Part shown: piece after piece, positions 27,843 to 36,848 of the stretch
Position numbering within the stretch: position 1 is the first letter of the stretch
How the letters are laid out: each line of letters starts with the position of its first letter
NCBI GenBank assembly: GCA_008011715.2
Contig: CP136508.1
Location: forward strand, 5,518,001-5,582,000
Direction: 5' to 3'
DNA length: 64,000 bases
DNA from: [Empedobacter] haloabium
GTDB taxonomy: Bacteria; Pseudomonadota; Gammaproteobacteria; Burkholderiales; Burkholderiaceae_D
The notes under the pieces: model-generated
Databases searched by the model: none
The model's input: the letters and a program-made list of their open reading frames with translations, nothing else
Told to the model about the DNA's origin: nothing
Made by a program: the position numbers and the translations under genes

Positions 27843-29199
27843 GAAGGTCAAGGCGCTGGTCCACCATGAGGCCGCGGGGCCGGCGCTGGAACTGGACGAC
27901 ATCCAGGCCACCGTGCTGTTCGACCGGCCCGACCCGTACTTCGGCACCCACGTGCTGCTGCGCTTCGACACGGCAGCCGGCGGCCGCGCGCTGCTGGCCA
28001 GGCTGGCACCGCACGTGCGCAGCGCGGCCGACGCGCGCGACAACCAGGAGGCATGGATCGCCGTCGCGCTGAGCCACGCCGGCCTGCGTGCACTGGAGCT
28101 GGACCCGACCGTTCTGGACAGCTTCCCGGCGCCCTTCCGCGCCGGCATGGCGGACCGCGCCGATCACCTGCAGGACGTCGGCCCCAATGCGCCCGACCAG
28201 TGGGAAGCGCCCTACGGCAGCGGCCAACTGCACCTGGCGGTCTCGATCTTCGCGCCGGACGAGGCATCGTGGCGCGCCGCCATGGACACGGCGCGCGCGC
28301 AGTTCGCCGGTCTGGAGGGCGTGACGCTGCTGGGCTCCCACGACTTCGGCGCCCAGCCGGACAGCCGCAATCCGTTCGGCTACCGCGACAACATCAGCAA
28401 TCCGGCCGTCGAAGGCGGCACGGCGCCTACCTGGCCCGGCCAGGGCCGGCCCGTCAAGGCCGGCGAATTCATCCTGGGCTATCCGGGCGAAGCGGGTGTG
28501 CCGCTGGCGCAGCCGGGACCGGACCAGGATTCGATCGGCCGCAACGGCAGCTATGTCGTGCTGCGCAAGTACCGGGCCGACATCGCCGCGTTCAACCGCT
28601 TCCTGCGCGAGCACGGCGGCGACGCGGACGGCCAGGAACTGCTGGCAGCCAAGCTGGTGGGCCGCTGGCGCAGCGGCGCCCCGCTGGCCCTGGCACCGGA
28701 ACGGGACGACCCCGCCCTGGGCGCGGACCGCCAGCGCAACAACGACTTCACCTATGCCAGGGACCAGGAAGGGCTGCAGGTGCCGCACGGCTGCCACATG
28801 CGCCGCATGAACCCGCGCGACAGCAAGCTGGCGATCCTGACGGACGTCAACCTGCACCGGCTGATCCGGCGCAGCACCACGTTCGGGCCGCCCTACGATC
28901 CGGATCTGCTGAAGGACGACAGCGCCGAGCGCGGCCTGTTCTTCATCGGCCTCTCCGCCAAAGCACACGAAACGATGGAGTTCATGCAGCAGGAGTGGAT
29001 CAACCACGGCAACTTCATCGACCTGGCAAACGAGCGCGATCCGATCGTCGGGCAGCAGCCGGAAGGGGCCATCTTCACGGTGCCCGAACGGCCGGTGCGG
29101 CGCCGCATCCACGGCATCCAGAGCTTCTGCACGCTGCGTGGTGGCGAGTATCTGTTCATGCCGGGACTACGGGCATTGCGGCGGCTGGCGCAGGGGTAG
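27829..29199 (+). CDS. DyP-type heme peroxidase
   Basis: 456 residues. The dye-decolorising peroxidase signature GxxDG appears as GYRDN (in FGYRDNISNPAVEG), with the catalytic aspartate kept and the final Gly replaced by Asn. The proximal heme histidine is likely in HGCHMRRMNPRDS, which is followed by a conserved arginine-rich region. The C terminus (EGAIFTVPERPVRRRIHGIQ) also fits long DyP proteins. Family knowledge: DyP enzymes reduce H2O2 while oxidising dyes, lignin-like phenols or other substrates. No Tat signal is present, so it is probably cytoplasmic. It overlaps the preceding gene by 14 bases. Confidence 0.9.
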   Translation: MSILEKVKALVHHEAAGPALELDDIQATVLFDRPDPYFGTHVLLRFDTAAGGRALLARLAPHVRSAADARDNQEAWIAVALSHAGLRALELDPTVLDSFPAPFRAGMADRADHLQDVGPNAPDQWEAPYGSGQLHLAVSIFAPDEASWRAAMDTARAQFAGLEGVTLLGSHDFGAQPDSRNPFGYRDNISNPAVEGGTAPTWPGQGRPVKAGEFILGYPGEAGVPLAQPGPDQDSIGRNGSYVVLRKYRADIAAFNRFLREHGGDADGQELLAAKLVGRWRSGAPLALAPERDDPALGADRQRNNDFTYARDQEGLQVPHGCHMRRMNPRDSKLAILTDVNLHRLIRRSTTFGPPYDPDLLKDDSAERGLFFIGLSAKAHETMEFMQQEWINHGNFIDLANERDPIVGQQPEGAIFTVPERPVRRRIHGIQSFCTLRGGEYLFMPGLRALRRLAQG

Positions 29200-29208
29200 T
29201 CCACCCCT

Positions 29209-29262
29209 GGGGACAGGCGCCAATCCGAGCGCCACGTGGGCCTCGGATTGGCGCCTGTCCCC
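29209..29262. repeat. Perfect 21-bp inverted repeat (REP-like) after the DyP gene
   Basis: The arms 29209-29229 and 29242-29262 are exact reverse complements over 21 bases (GGGGACAGGCGCCAATCCGA plus G), with a 12-base loop. It lies between the convergent DyP peroxidase and TonB-Sel1 genes, 9 bases past the first stop and 4 before the second. It could terminate both transcripts, though it lacks T-runs. The GGGGACAG end resembles short palindromic elements scattered in related genomes. Confidence 0.8.
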
Positions 29263-29266
29263 GCTG

Positions 29267-29950
29267 TCATGGCCGCGGACCCTTGCCCTGCTCGTTCAAG
29301 CGTGCCAGGCCACGCTGCGCATCGGCATCGCCGGCGGCGGCGGCCGGCGTGTACAGCGCCAACGCCTGCGCACGGTCACGCTGCACACCCGTGCCGGTTT
29401 CGAAGCAGTACCCCAGCAGCGTCTGCGCCGCCGCGTTGCCCCTGGCGGCGAGCGGGCGCAGCGCCGCCACCGCGGCAGGCGGATCGAAGGCCGCCTGTGC
29501 TGGCGTCAGCTGGACCCGCGCGAGCCGCAGCACCGCGTCCGGCGCGCCGCCCGCCGCGGCCTCGCGCATCGTCTTGAGTGTCGCCTCGTCGTAGCGCGGC
29601 GTGGTGTCGAGCGTCCAGACGTACTGCAACTTCATCCATGACTCGACCGGCTGGCCGTCCTTCGTGGCGGGCTTGAAGCGGCAGCGGCGGATGCCATCCT
29701 GCGCCGCCACGTCCAGCAGCGGATAGCCGCTGGAGCCGGCAATGCGTGCATCGCGCACCGCGCCGTCCTCGCCCACCAGGAATTCCAGCGTCACCTTGCC
29801 GTGCTGCCCCAGGCGCAAGGCCTCCTTCGGCCATTCCGGCTTGGCGCAATTGTTGATATCGGCGGCGGCGGGGGCATCGGCCGCGCAGGCGGCGCCGGAC
29901 AAGCCAAGCGCCAGCAGCGCGGCGCGGAGCAGCGATCGGGTAACGCTCAT
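29267..29950 (-). CDS. Secreted TonB C-terminal domain protein with Sel1-like repeats
   Basis: 227 residues. A signal peptide is evident (LLRAALLALGLSGAACAAD). Residues about 35-115 form a TonB C-terminal domain (KPEWPKEALRLGQHGKVTLE, GYPLLDVAAQDGIRRCRFKP), but there is no membrane anchor or proline-rich spacer as in true TonB. The rest carries Sel1/TPR-like repeats (AAQTLLGYCFETGTGVQRDR, ALALYTPAAAAGDADAQRGL). The combination suggests a periplasmic protein-interaction module rather than an energy transducer. Partners are unknown. Confidence 0.85.
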   Translation of the reverse strand: MSVTRSLLRAALLALGLSGAACAADAPAAADINNCAKPEWPKEALRLGQHGKVTLEFLVGEDGAVRDARIAGSSGYPLLDVAAQDGIRRCRFKPATKDGQPVESWMKLQYVWTLDTTPRYDEATLKTMREAAAGGAPDAVLRLARVQLTPAQAAFDPPAAVAALRPLAARGNAAAQTLLGYCFETGTGVQRDRAQALALYTPAAAAGDADAQRGLARLNEQGKGPRP

Positions 29951-29958
29951 GATTTCCT

Positions 29959-31113
29959 TCAGCTGGGGGTGAATCGCATCACGCGGTTGCGCCCGCCCGA
30001 CTTGGCCAGGTACAACGCCTCGTCGGCATGGGCGATCAGTTCCAGCGCGGCCGCTTCGGCCGGGCCGTCGTCGGCTTCGTCCAGGCAGGCCACGCCGATC
30101 GATCCGGTGATCGACAGCTGCACGCCCTGCGCCAGGCCGATCATGCTGGCGGCGATGCTGGCGCGAATACGCTCGGCGACGAAGGCCGCGCTGTCCAGGT
30201 CCGCGTCGATCAGCAGCACGACGAATTCCTCGCCGCCGAAGCGGGCCAGCGCGTCGGACAGGCGCAGTTCGGCCTTGATCCGGTTCGCCACCTCGCGCAG
30301 CACCTCGTCGCCGCCCTGGTGGCCGACGGTGTCGTTGACGCGCTTGAAGTGGTCGATGTCGATGTACATGAACGAGATGGCGTACTTCTGGCGGCGCGCA
30401 CGGCCGATCTCCTCCAGCAGGCGGCGGTCGATGTAGCGGCGGTTGTAGACGCCCGTCAGCGAATCGGTCAGGCCGATGTACTTCAGCATCTCGTTGCTGA
30501 TCACGTTTTCCAGGCAGATCGCGATGATCGACGCCATGTGTTCGATGAAATCGGTGCCCAGGCTGGGTGTGAAGCGCGCCGGGTCCGCGCTGCCCAGGTT
30601 CAGGCTGCCAATGATGCGCTTGTTGCGCAAGAGCGGCACGATGGCCACGCTTTGCAGGCGCCGCGCCGGCTGCGGGAACTGGCGCGCATGGCGCACGGGA
30701 TCGAACATGCCCAGCATCGGCTTGGGCGGCGGCGACAGCGCATGGCGCGTGCCCAGGTCGAAACCCAGCTGGTCGATGCCGGGCACGAACAGCAGGTCGG
30801 GGAACGCGGCGAAATCGACGCCCAGCTTTTCCATCACGGTGCGGATGTCCGCGTCCTCGTCGATCAGCGACAAGGTCACGCTGTCCAGCTCCGAAATCGC
30901 CGGCAGCGAGCGGAAAATGCTGCCGATCAGTTCCGGAAAACTGCCTGCGCCGACGATCTCCAGGTCGAAGGCCTGGTGGCGCATCATGATGGAGTGATTG
31001 CGCTCGGCCTGTTCGATCATGTAGGCCATGCGCGCGCGCAGCTGCTGGTTTTCGACCGCGAGATCGGTGGCCGATGCGGGCGCGGGGGGCTTGCCGGGAA
31101 TGGTATGGGACAT
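29959..31113 (-). CDS. Diguanylate cyclase with N-terminal DUF484/GAF-like domain
   Basis: 384 residues. The N-terminal 30 residues include a short coiled coil (DLAVENQQLRARMAYMIEQA). A GAF-like, DUF484-type sensory domain covers about 50-205 (VAIVPLLRNKRIIGSLNLGS). The GGDEF domain follows with DSLTGVYNRRYIDRR and the active-site loop RFGGEEFVVLL, so it should make cyclic di-GMP. No membrane segment is seen. The gene starts 10 bases after the MOSC gene ends on the same strand. An RxxD inhibitory site five residues before GGEEF is present as R-L-S-D. Confidence 0.9.
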   Translation of the reverse strand: MSHTIPGKPPAPASATDLAVENQQLRARMAYMIEQAERNHSIMMRHQAFDLEIVGAGSFPELIGSIFRSLPAISELDSVTLSLIDEDADIRTVMEKLGVDFAAFPDLLFVPGIDQLGFDLGTRHALSPPPKPMLGMFDPVRHARQFPQPARRLQSVAIVPLLRNKRIIGSLNLGSADPARFTPSLGTDFIEHMASIIAICLENVISNEMLKYIGLTDSLTGVYNRRYIDRRLLEEIGRARRQKYAISFMYIDIDHFKRVNDTVGHQGGDEVLREVANRIKAELRLSDALARFGGEEFVVLLIDADLDSAAFVAERIRASIAASMIGLAQGVQLSITGSIGVACLDEADDGPAEAAALELIAHADEALYLAKSGGRNRVMRFTPS

Positions 31114-31123
31114 GCGGCCCCGC

Positions 31124-31975
31124 TCAGAATGCCAGCGTGACGTCGACCGGCTGGCCGACCTCCACGCGCTGGCCCTCGCCGGCCAGCAGGATGTTGTTCA
31201 TGCCAAAGCAGATGGCGCCATCCACTTCCGGCTTGGCACGGTAGCCTTGCAGGATGTCGAGCGGGTCGGGTCCGTACTGGCCGGTCTCCTGGTCGATCGA
31301 CGGCATCGGGCAGCGCGGGCATGGCTTGACCGGTTTCAGTACCGCTTCACCCAGCTGGAACGTCTCGACGTAGTCTTCTTCGAATGCCTCGATACCGTCC
31401 ACCACCAGGTTGGGACGGAAACGGTTCATCGGCAGCGGGTCGCGGCCGGCCGCCCGCAGCTTGCCGTTCAGGTCACGCAGCGATTCGGCGCCGATGACGA
31501 GCAGCGGATAGCCATCGGAGAACAGCGTGGGCGCCTCGACGCCACCGGTCCACTTCGGGCTGGCCAGGCGCTGCGCGTCCGCATGGAAGCGCACCAGGCG
31601 GCACGGCACGCCCAGATAATTGGTGAACCAGGCCGCCGTCAGGGCGTCGCAATCGTAGGCCTTGACGCGGTCTTCCCACACTTCCACTTCGATAGCGACC
31701 GAAGCGTCCGGGTCCGGCAAACCGAGCGGAATCTCCAGCCGCAGCATGCCGGGCGCGCGCAGCTCCAGCGTATCGGCCTTCAGGCGCGGCACGATCAGGG
31801 CCATTTTCGGATGTTCGCGTTGGGTCAGGCACTGGCCGTTGGCATCGACCACCATCCATTCGCGGTCGTAGATCTGGTCCGTCATCAGGCCGGCACGGGT
31901 CAGCGTGGCAGCACGCAGCGCGATGCCGGCGCACGACTTGATGGGATAGAGGGTGAGTTCGGACAGTGTCGCCAT
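31124..31975 (-). CDS. MOSC domain protein with N-terminal beta-barrel (MOSC_N)
   Basis: 283 residues from the ATG at 31975 (MATLSELTLYPIKSCAGIAL); a longer frame adds 15 residues of poor quality. The N-terminal LYPIKSCAG motif is the hallmark of MOSC_N proteins. The MOSC domain contains MNRFRPNLVVDG and ends with the cysteine-containing motif KPCPRCPMPSIDQETG, as in the YcbX/mARC group. Family knowledge: these bind molybdenum cofactor and reduce N-hydroxylated compounds. E. coli YcbX has an added ferredoxin domain that is absent here, so it would need a separate electron donor. Confidence 0.92.
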   Translation of the reverse strand: MATLSELTLYPIKSCAGIALRAATLTRAGLMTDQIYDREWMVVDANGQCLTQREHPKMALIVPRLKADTLELRAPGMLRLEIPLGLPDPDASVAIEVEVWEDRVKAYDCDALTAAWFTNYLGVPCRLVRFHADAQRLASPKWTGGVEAPTLFSDGYPLLVIGAESLRDLNGKLRAAGRDPLPMNRFRPNLVVDGIEAFEEDYVETFQLGEAVLKPVKPCPRCPMPSIDQETGQYGPDPLDILQGYRAKPEVDGAICFGMNNILLAGEGQRVEVGQPVDVTLAF

Positions 31976-32119
31976 GAGGATGCCGCCATAATGATGCCTG
32001 GACCCGCAGTATGGCAGCAAAGCGGCGGCCCGTAAATCGGCGGGGCCACCTTGGCGGGGCCACCTTGGCAGGGCGGCCGCGGCCGGGACGGGAATGCCCC
32101 CGCCCCGGGCGGGCGCCGC

Positions 32120-33694
32120 TCAGGCTTCTGGCTTGGCCTTCGGTTTGCGCGGCAGGCGGCTGCGCGCCGGAGCCTTGTGCGTGCCGGGCTTCCTGGCCCG
32201 TTTCGGCGCCGTGGCGCCTTCCGGTGCCTCGGCCGTGTCGGCCGCCGTGCTGTCCACCGGAGCGGCCTGCGCGTCGTCGCCTGCCGGGGCAGGCTCGCTG
32301 GCCGGCCCGGCTTCCGGCTCGGCCGCGGGGACCTGGGCCAGCGCGGCCTCGACCGCTTCTGCCGCGTCCGCCGCGGCCTTGGCGACCTTGCTGGTGCGGG
32401 CCGGCTTCTTGGCCGCCGGCTTGCGTGCGCCGCGCGCTCGCTTGGCCGGCGCGGCGTCGGCTGCGACCTCGGCTTGCGCCGCGGTCTCGACCGGCTCCTG
32501 CGCATCCGCCGGGACGGCCGGCGGCAGGTCGTCTGCCAGCGCGGCCTGTTCGGCCACCGTGCCGTCATCCTCCTCCGGCGCCAGCTCCTGCAGCGCTTCC
32601 TCGGCCGAACGTACCAGCGCCGCGTAGTCGGCGGCCGCCGATTCCAGCGCCACCGCCACTTCCTGCGTTTCGGTCTCGCTCATCGGTGCGCCCGACTGCT
32701 CGGCCGGATCGGCCGCGCCACCGCGACGGTTGCGGCCACCGCGGTTGCCGCGGCCACGACGGCCCTCGCGCGCCTCACGGCTCTCGCGCGGTTCACGCGC
32801 TTCGCTGCCTTCGACTGCCGGTTGTTCGCCCGCGACGTCCGGCTCGGTACCGACCTCGGTCGGCGACACTGCCACCGGCAGCGTGCTGCTGCGGTAGACG
32901 TAGGCACCGGATTTCTCGTCACGGCCGAATTCGAGCAGGCCGCGCGCCTTCATTTCTTCCAGCAGGTTGCCGAAGGTGCGGAAACCGTAGAACGATTCGC
33001 TGAAGTCCGGCTTGCGGCGCTTGATCGCTTCCTTCAGCACGGAGGCCCAGATCTTGCCGCTGTCGCCCCGTTCGGCCACGAGCGCGTCGAAGGTCTCGAA
33101 GGCGATGTCCACGGCCTGGTTGCGGCGCTTGTCCATCTCCTCGCGCTTGCGCTTTTCCTCTTCCGGCGAACGCTTCGGCGGCTGCTCGCGCGAATCGCGC
33201 TTGGCCATGCGGCGGCTTTCACGCACCAGGTCGTCATAGAAGATGAATTCGTCGCAGTTCGCCACCAGCAGGTCGGAGGTGGAGTCCTTGACGCCCACGC
33301 CGATCACCTTTTTCGCGTTCTCGCGCAGCTTCGATACCAGCGGCGAGAAATCGGAGTCGCCCGAGATGATGACGAAGGTGTTCACGTGCGCTTTGGTGTA
33401 GCACAGGTCCAGCGCGTCGACGACCATGCGGATGTCGGCCGAGTTCTTGCCGGACATGCGCACGTGCGGAATCTCGATCAGTTCGAAGTTCGCCTCGTGC
33501 ATCGGGCCCTTGAAGCCCTTGTAGCGATCCCAGTCGCAGTAGGCCTTCTTGACCACGATGCTACCCTTGAGCAGCAGGCGCTCGAGCACGGGCTTGATGT
33601 CGAATTTTTCGTAGTTCGCGTCGCGCACGCCAAGCGCGACGTTCTCGAAGTCGCAGAACAGCGCCATGCTGACATTGTCGTTGGATGAAGCCAT
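32120..33694 (-). CDS. NYN-domain RNase-like protein with LOTUS/OST-HTH domain and disordered tail
   Basis: 524 residues. The N-terminal NYN (PIN-like) domain has the acidic residues expected of a metal-dependent nuclease: FCDFENVALG, KNSADIRMVVDALD and ISGDSDFSPLV. A charged linker (RSPEEEKRKREEMDKRR) leads to an OST-HTH/LOTUS-type winged helix at about 200-290 (FSESFYGFRTFGNLLEEMKA). After about 310 the chain is low complexity: Arg/Gly-rich (RRGRGNRGGRNRRGG), then Ala/Glu/Pro and finally Lys/Pro/Arg-rich (RSRLPRKPKAKPEA). Family knowledge: NYN-LOTUS proteins are linked to RNA binding and turnover. Its substrate is unknown. Confidence 0.9.
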   Translation of the reverse strand: MASSNDNVSMALFCDFENVALGVRDANYEKFDIKPVLERLLLKGSIVVKKAYCDWDRYKGFKGPMHEANFELIEIPHVRMSGKNSADIRMVVDALDLCYTKAHVNTFVIISGDSDFSPLVSKLRENAKKVIGVGVKDSTSDLLVANCDEFIFYDDLVRESRRMAKRDSREQPPKRSPEEEKRKREEMDKRRNQAVDIAFETFDALVAERGDSGKIWASVLKEAIKRRKPDFSESFYGFRTFGNLLEEMKARGLLEFGRDEKSGAYVYRSSTLPVAVSPTEVGTEPDVAGEQPAVEGSEAREPRESREAREGRRGRGNRGGRNRRGGAADPAEQSGAPMSETETQEVAVALESAAADYAALVRSAEEALQELAPEEDDGTVAEQAALADDLPPAVPADAQEPVETAAQAEVAADAAPAKRARGARKPAAKKPARTSKVAKAAADAAEAVEAALAQVPAAEPEAGPASEPAPAGDDAQAAPVDSTAADTAEAPEGATAPKRARKPGTHKAPARSRLPRKPKAKPEA

Positions 33695-33795
33695 GGGTCT
33701 CTAGGTAGCAGTGAACCCGCCGATTATACAGGCAGCATTGGCTGGCACCGCGCGCTGGTGTATTCTGCGCCATCCCTGCTCAACCGGAGAACACG

Positions 33796-34323
33796 ATGAA
33801 GAGCGCCCTCGCCTGCTCGACCCTGGCCGCCGTGGCCCTGCTGCTGTCCGTGCCGGCCTGCGCGGCCGAGCCGCCAGCCGCCACGACGGCGACCGCGCCG
33901 GACGCGGCGTTCGTCCGCCAGGTCAACGCCTTTGTCGACGGCTGGCATGACGACGCGGCGCACACGCGGCCGGCCTACTTCGACAAGATCGCGCCGCAGG
34001 GCGTCTACATCGGCACCGACAAGAGCGAGATCTGGACGCGCGATCAGTTCAAGGCCTGGGCCCGGCCGTTCTGGGAACGCAAGAAGGCCTGGTCGTTCAC
34101 GGCGCAGAAGCGCAATGTGTATTACTCGCCCGACCGTCGCTACGTGTGGTTCGACGAGCAGCTGAGCACGCAGATGGGCACCTGCCAGGCCAGCGGCGTG
34201 CTGCGCAACACCGGCGACGGCTTCCTGGTCGAGCACTACCAGCTGTCGATGGCCGTGCCGAATGCCCTCAACGCGGGCTTTGCCAAGGCGATCGCCGAGT
34301 ACGAAAGCAAGGCCCCGCGGTAA
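33796..34323 (+). CDS. Secreted SnoaL/NTF2-like protein
   Basis: 175 residues with a signal peptide (TLAAVALLLSVPACAAE). The mature part resembles SnoaL-like NTF2-fold proteins: VRQVNAFVDGWHDDAAHTRP, then IGTDKSEIWTRDQFKAW and a C-terminal GFLVEHYQLSMAVPN. Family knowledge: the fold binds small ligands, and many members have no known activity. The stop codon is immediately followed by the ATG of a glycosyltransferase gene, so they are probably co-transcribed, though a functional link is unclear. GGAG lies about 7 bases before the start. Confidence 0.85.
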   Translation: MKSALACSTLAAVALLLSVPACAAEPPAATTATAPDAAFVRQVNAFVDGWHDDAAHTRPAYFDKIAPQGVYIGTDKSEIWTRDQFKAWARPFWERKKAWSFTAQKRNVYYSPDRRYVWFDEQLSTQMGTCQASGVLRNTGDGFLVEHYQLSMAVPNALNAGFAKAIAEYESKAPR

Positions 34324-35547
34324 ATGGCGCGCATCCTGTTCATCCACCAGAATTTCCCCGGCCAGTTCCGCCACCTGGCGCCGGCACTCGCCGCCGATGG
34401 CCACAAGGTCGTCGCGCTGGGCATGACGGACAAGGGCGAAGCCCTGCCGGGAGTACGCTACCTGCGCCACCAGGTGCGCGTGCCGGCCGAGGCGCGCCAG
34501 CAGCTGCCGCAGTTGAAGGACCTGTACAGCAAGATGCTGCGCGGCGAGTCGTGCGCGGCCGAACTGGCGCGCCTGAAGGCGGAGGGGTTCATACCCGACA
34601 TCGTGTTCGTCCACCCCGGCTGGGGCGAAGGCCTGTTCGTGCGCGACGTCTTCCCGCGCGCGAAAGTGCTGGTGTATGCCGAGTATTATTATGAGAGCGA
34701 AGGCGGCGACACCTACTTCGATCCCGAGTTTTCCAGCCCGCCGGGCCTGGCCAGCCTGCAGCGGATGCGCTTGCGTAACACGCACCTGCTGCATGCGATG
34801 TCGGCGGCCGATGCCGGCCTGTCGCCCACCGTGTTCCAGCGCGACCGCCATCCGGCCTGGTTCCGCGAGCGCATCCGCGTGATCCACGACGGCATCGACA
34901 CGGAACGCTTCCGCCCCCGGCAGGACGCCCGCGTCAGCCTGGCGGGGGCGCGCGTGACGCTCAAGCCGGGTGACGAGGTGGTGACGTTCGTCGCGCGCCA
35001 GCTGGAACCCTATCGCGGCTACCACACCTTCATGCGCGCGCTGCCGGCCCTGCAGCGGCTGCGCCCGAACGCGCGCATCGTCATCGTCGGCGCGGACGGC
35101 ACCAGCTATGGCGCGGCGCCGCCGCCGGGCCAGACCTGGAAAGCCATCTTCCGCGACGAGGTGGCGGCGCGCCTGGACATGCGCCGCGTGCACTTCGTCG
35201 GCCGCCTGCCGCACGAGCTCTTGACGCAGCTGATGCAGGTCTCGGCCGTGTACACCTACCTGACCTATCCGTTCGTGCTGTCGTGGTCCCTGATGGAGGC
35301 GATGAGCACGGGCTGCCTGATCGTCGGTTCGCGCACGGCGCCGCTGGAAGAGGTGATCCGGCACGGCGAGAACGGCCTGCTGACGGACTTCTTCGACCAC
35401 GAGGCGCTGGCCGCGACGATCGCCGATGCGCTCGAGCGCCGTGCCAGCCTGGCGCACCTGCGCGAGGCCGCGCGCCAGACGGTCGTGGACGGGTATGACC
35501 TGCAACGCATCTGCCTGCCGGCGCAGAAGCGGTTCGTGCTCGAGTAA
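34324..35547 (+). CDS. Glycosyltransferase family 4 protein
   Basis: 407 residues, GT-B fold. The N-terminal RILFIHQNFPGQFRHLAPAL is typical of a GT4 subgroup with a dedicated N-terminal domain. The C-terminal Glycos_transf_1 domain has VTFVARQLEPYRGYHTFMRA, HFVGRLPHELLTQLM and the nucleotide-sugar region LSWSLMEAMSTGCLIVGS with the E-x7-E-like motif. There is no membrane segment. It may act on cell-surface polysaccharide, but no other polysaccharide genes are adjacent. It starts directly after the upstream stop codon and is followed by a terminator shared with ychF. Confidence 0.9.
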   Translation: MARILFIHQNFPGQFRHLAPALAADGHKVVALGMTDKGEALPGVRYLRHQVRVPAEARQQLPQLKDLYSKMLRGESCAAELARLKAEGFIPDIVFVHPGWGEGLFVRDVFPRAKVLVYAEYYYESEGGDTYFDPEFSSPPGLASLQRMRLRNTHLLHAMSAADAGLSPTVFQRDRHPAWFRERIRVIHDGIDTERFRPRQDARVSLAGARVTLKPGDEVVTFVARQLEPYRGYHTFMRALPALQRLRPNARIVIVGADGTSYGAAPPPGQTWKAIFRDEVAARLDMRRVHFVGRLPHELLTQLMQVSAVYTYLTYPFVLSWSLMEAMSTGCLIVGSRTAPLEEVIRHGENGLLTDFFDHEALAATIADALERRASLAHLREAARQTVVDGYDLQRICLPAQKRFVLE

Positions 35548-35592
35548 GCGCAGCCGGGCGCCTGCGTGCGCGGCGCGCCTTGGCCGCAAAGT

Positions 35593-35620
35593 AAAAAAGC
35601 CGCGTCGAAACGCGGCTTTT
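35593..35620. terminator. Bidirectional terminator between glycosyltransferase and ychF
   Basis: AAAAGCCGCG and CGCGGCTTTT form a perfect stem with a 6-base loop (tcgaaa), flanked by an A-run on one side and a T-run on the other, so it can end both convergent genes. Confidence 0.85.
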
Positions 35621-35636
35621 GCTGAGATGTCGGGAA

Positions 35637-36728
35637 TCAGACGTTGAACAGGAAGTTCAGCACATCGCCATCCTTGACGACGTATTCCTTGCCCTCGGCG
35701 CGCATCTTGCCCGCTTCCTTGGCGCCCGCTTCGCCCTTGTAGGCGATGAAGTCGTCGAAGGCGATGGTCTGGGCGCGGATGAAGCCGCGTTCGAAGTCGG
35801 TGTGGATGACGCCGGCCGCTTGCGGCGCCGTGTCGCCCACGTGGATCGTCCAGGCGCGCACTTCCTTGACGCCGGCCGTGAAGTAGGTCTGCAGGCCCAG
35901 CAGCTTGAAGCCGGCGCGGATCAGGCGGTCCAGGCCCGGCTCGTCCATGCCCATGTCGGCCAGGAAGGCGGCCTTGTCCTCGTCTTCCAGGTCGGCGATT
36001 TCCGCTTCGATGGCGGCGCAGATGGCGACGATCGGGGCATTCTGCTCCTTGGCGTAGGCCGTCAGCTGGTCCAGCAGCGGGTTGTTGGTGAAGCCGTTGT
36101 CGGACACGTTGGCCACGTACATGGCCGGCTTGGCCGTGATCAGGCACAGTGGCTTGATCAGCAGCATTTCGTCTTCGGTCAGGCCCAGGGCGCGCACCGG
36201 CTTGGCGTCGTTCAGCGCCGGCATGATCTTTTCCAGCAGCGCGACCAGCTTGGCCGCGTCCTTGTCGCCCGAGCGCGCCTTCTTGTTCTCGCGGTGGATC
36301 GCCTTCTCGACGGTGCCCATGTCGGCCAACGCCAGTTCGGTCTGGATCACGGCGATGTCGTCCAGCGGGCTGACCTTGCCGGCCACGTGGATCACGTTCT
36401 CGTCCTCGAAGCAGCGCACCACGTTGACGATGGCGTCCGTTTCGCGGATGTGCGCCAGGAACTGGTTGCCCAGGCCTTCGCCCTGCGACGCGCCCGCCAC
36501 CAGGCCGGCGATGTCGACGAATTCGACGATGGCGTTGACGATGCGCTCAGGCTTGACGATTTCCGCCAGCTGCTTCAGGCGCGGATCGGGTACCTCGACC
36601 ACACCGACGTTCGGCTCGATCGTGCAGAATGGGTAGTTCTCGGCCGGGATGCCGGCCTTCGTCAGCGCGTTGAAAAGAGTGGACTTGCCGACGTTGGGCA
36701 GGCCGACGATGCCGCATTTGAGACTCAT
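35637..36728 (-). CDS. ychF: Redox-regulated ATPase YchF (Obg family)
   Basis: 363 residues from the ATG at 36728 ([20 protein letters not shown]), with AAGGAA upstream; the longer frame to 36818 is less plausible. G1 is GLPNVGKS, G3 [10 protein letters not shown], and the G4 motif is NVSD-like ([10 protein letters not shown]), which gives YchF its ATP rather than GTP preference. A TGS domain ends the protein ([20 protein letters not shown]). Family knowledge: universally conserved, ribosome-associated, linked to oxidative stress. Length is exactly that of the family. Confidence 0.97.
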   Translation of the reverse strand: MSLKCGIVGLPNVGKSTLFNALTKAGIPAENYPFCTIEPNVGVVEVPDPRLKQLAEIVKPERIVNAIVEFVDIAGLVAGASQGEGLGNQFLAHIRETDAIVNVVRCFEDENVIHVAGKVSPLDDIAVIQTELALADMGTVEKAIHRENKKARSGDKDAAKLVALLEKIMPALNDAKPVRALGLTEDEMLLIKPLCLITAKPAMYVANVSDNGFTNNPLLDQLTAYAKEQNAPIVAICAAIEAEIADLEDEDKAAFLADMGMDEPGLDRLIRAGFKLLGLQTYFTAGVKEVRAWTIHVGDTAPQAAGVIHTDFERGFIRAQTIAFDDFIAYKGEAGAKEAGKMRAEGKEYVVKDGDVLNFLFNV

Positions 36729-36848
36729 GGAATTCCTTGTGAAATGTGAATGCCGCCGCCGGGCGCGAACGCAGGGGCCGGTAATACCGCCATTATAGCG
36801 CCCGGCGGGCCTGGGCAAGCCCTTCGGGGCCGGCCCTGGCCGGCAAAA

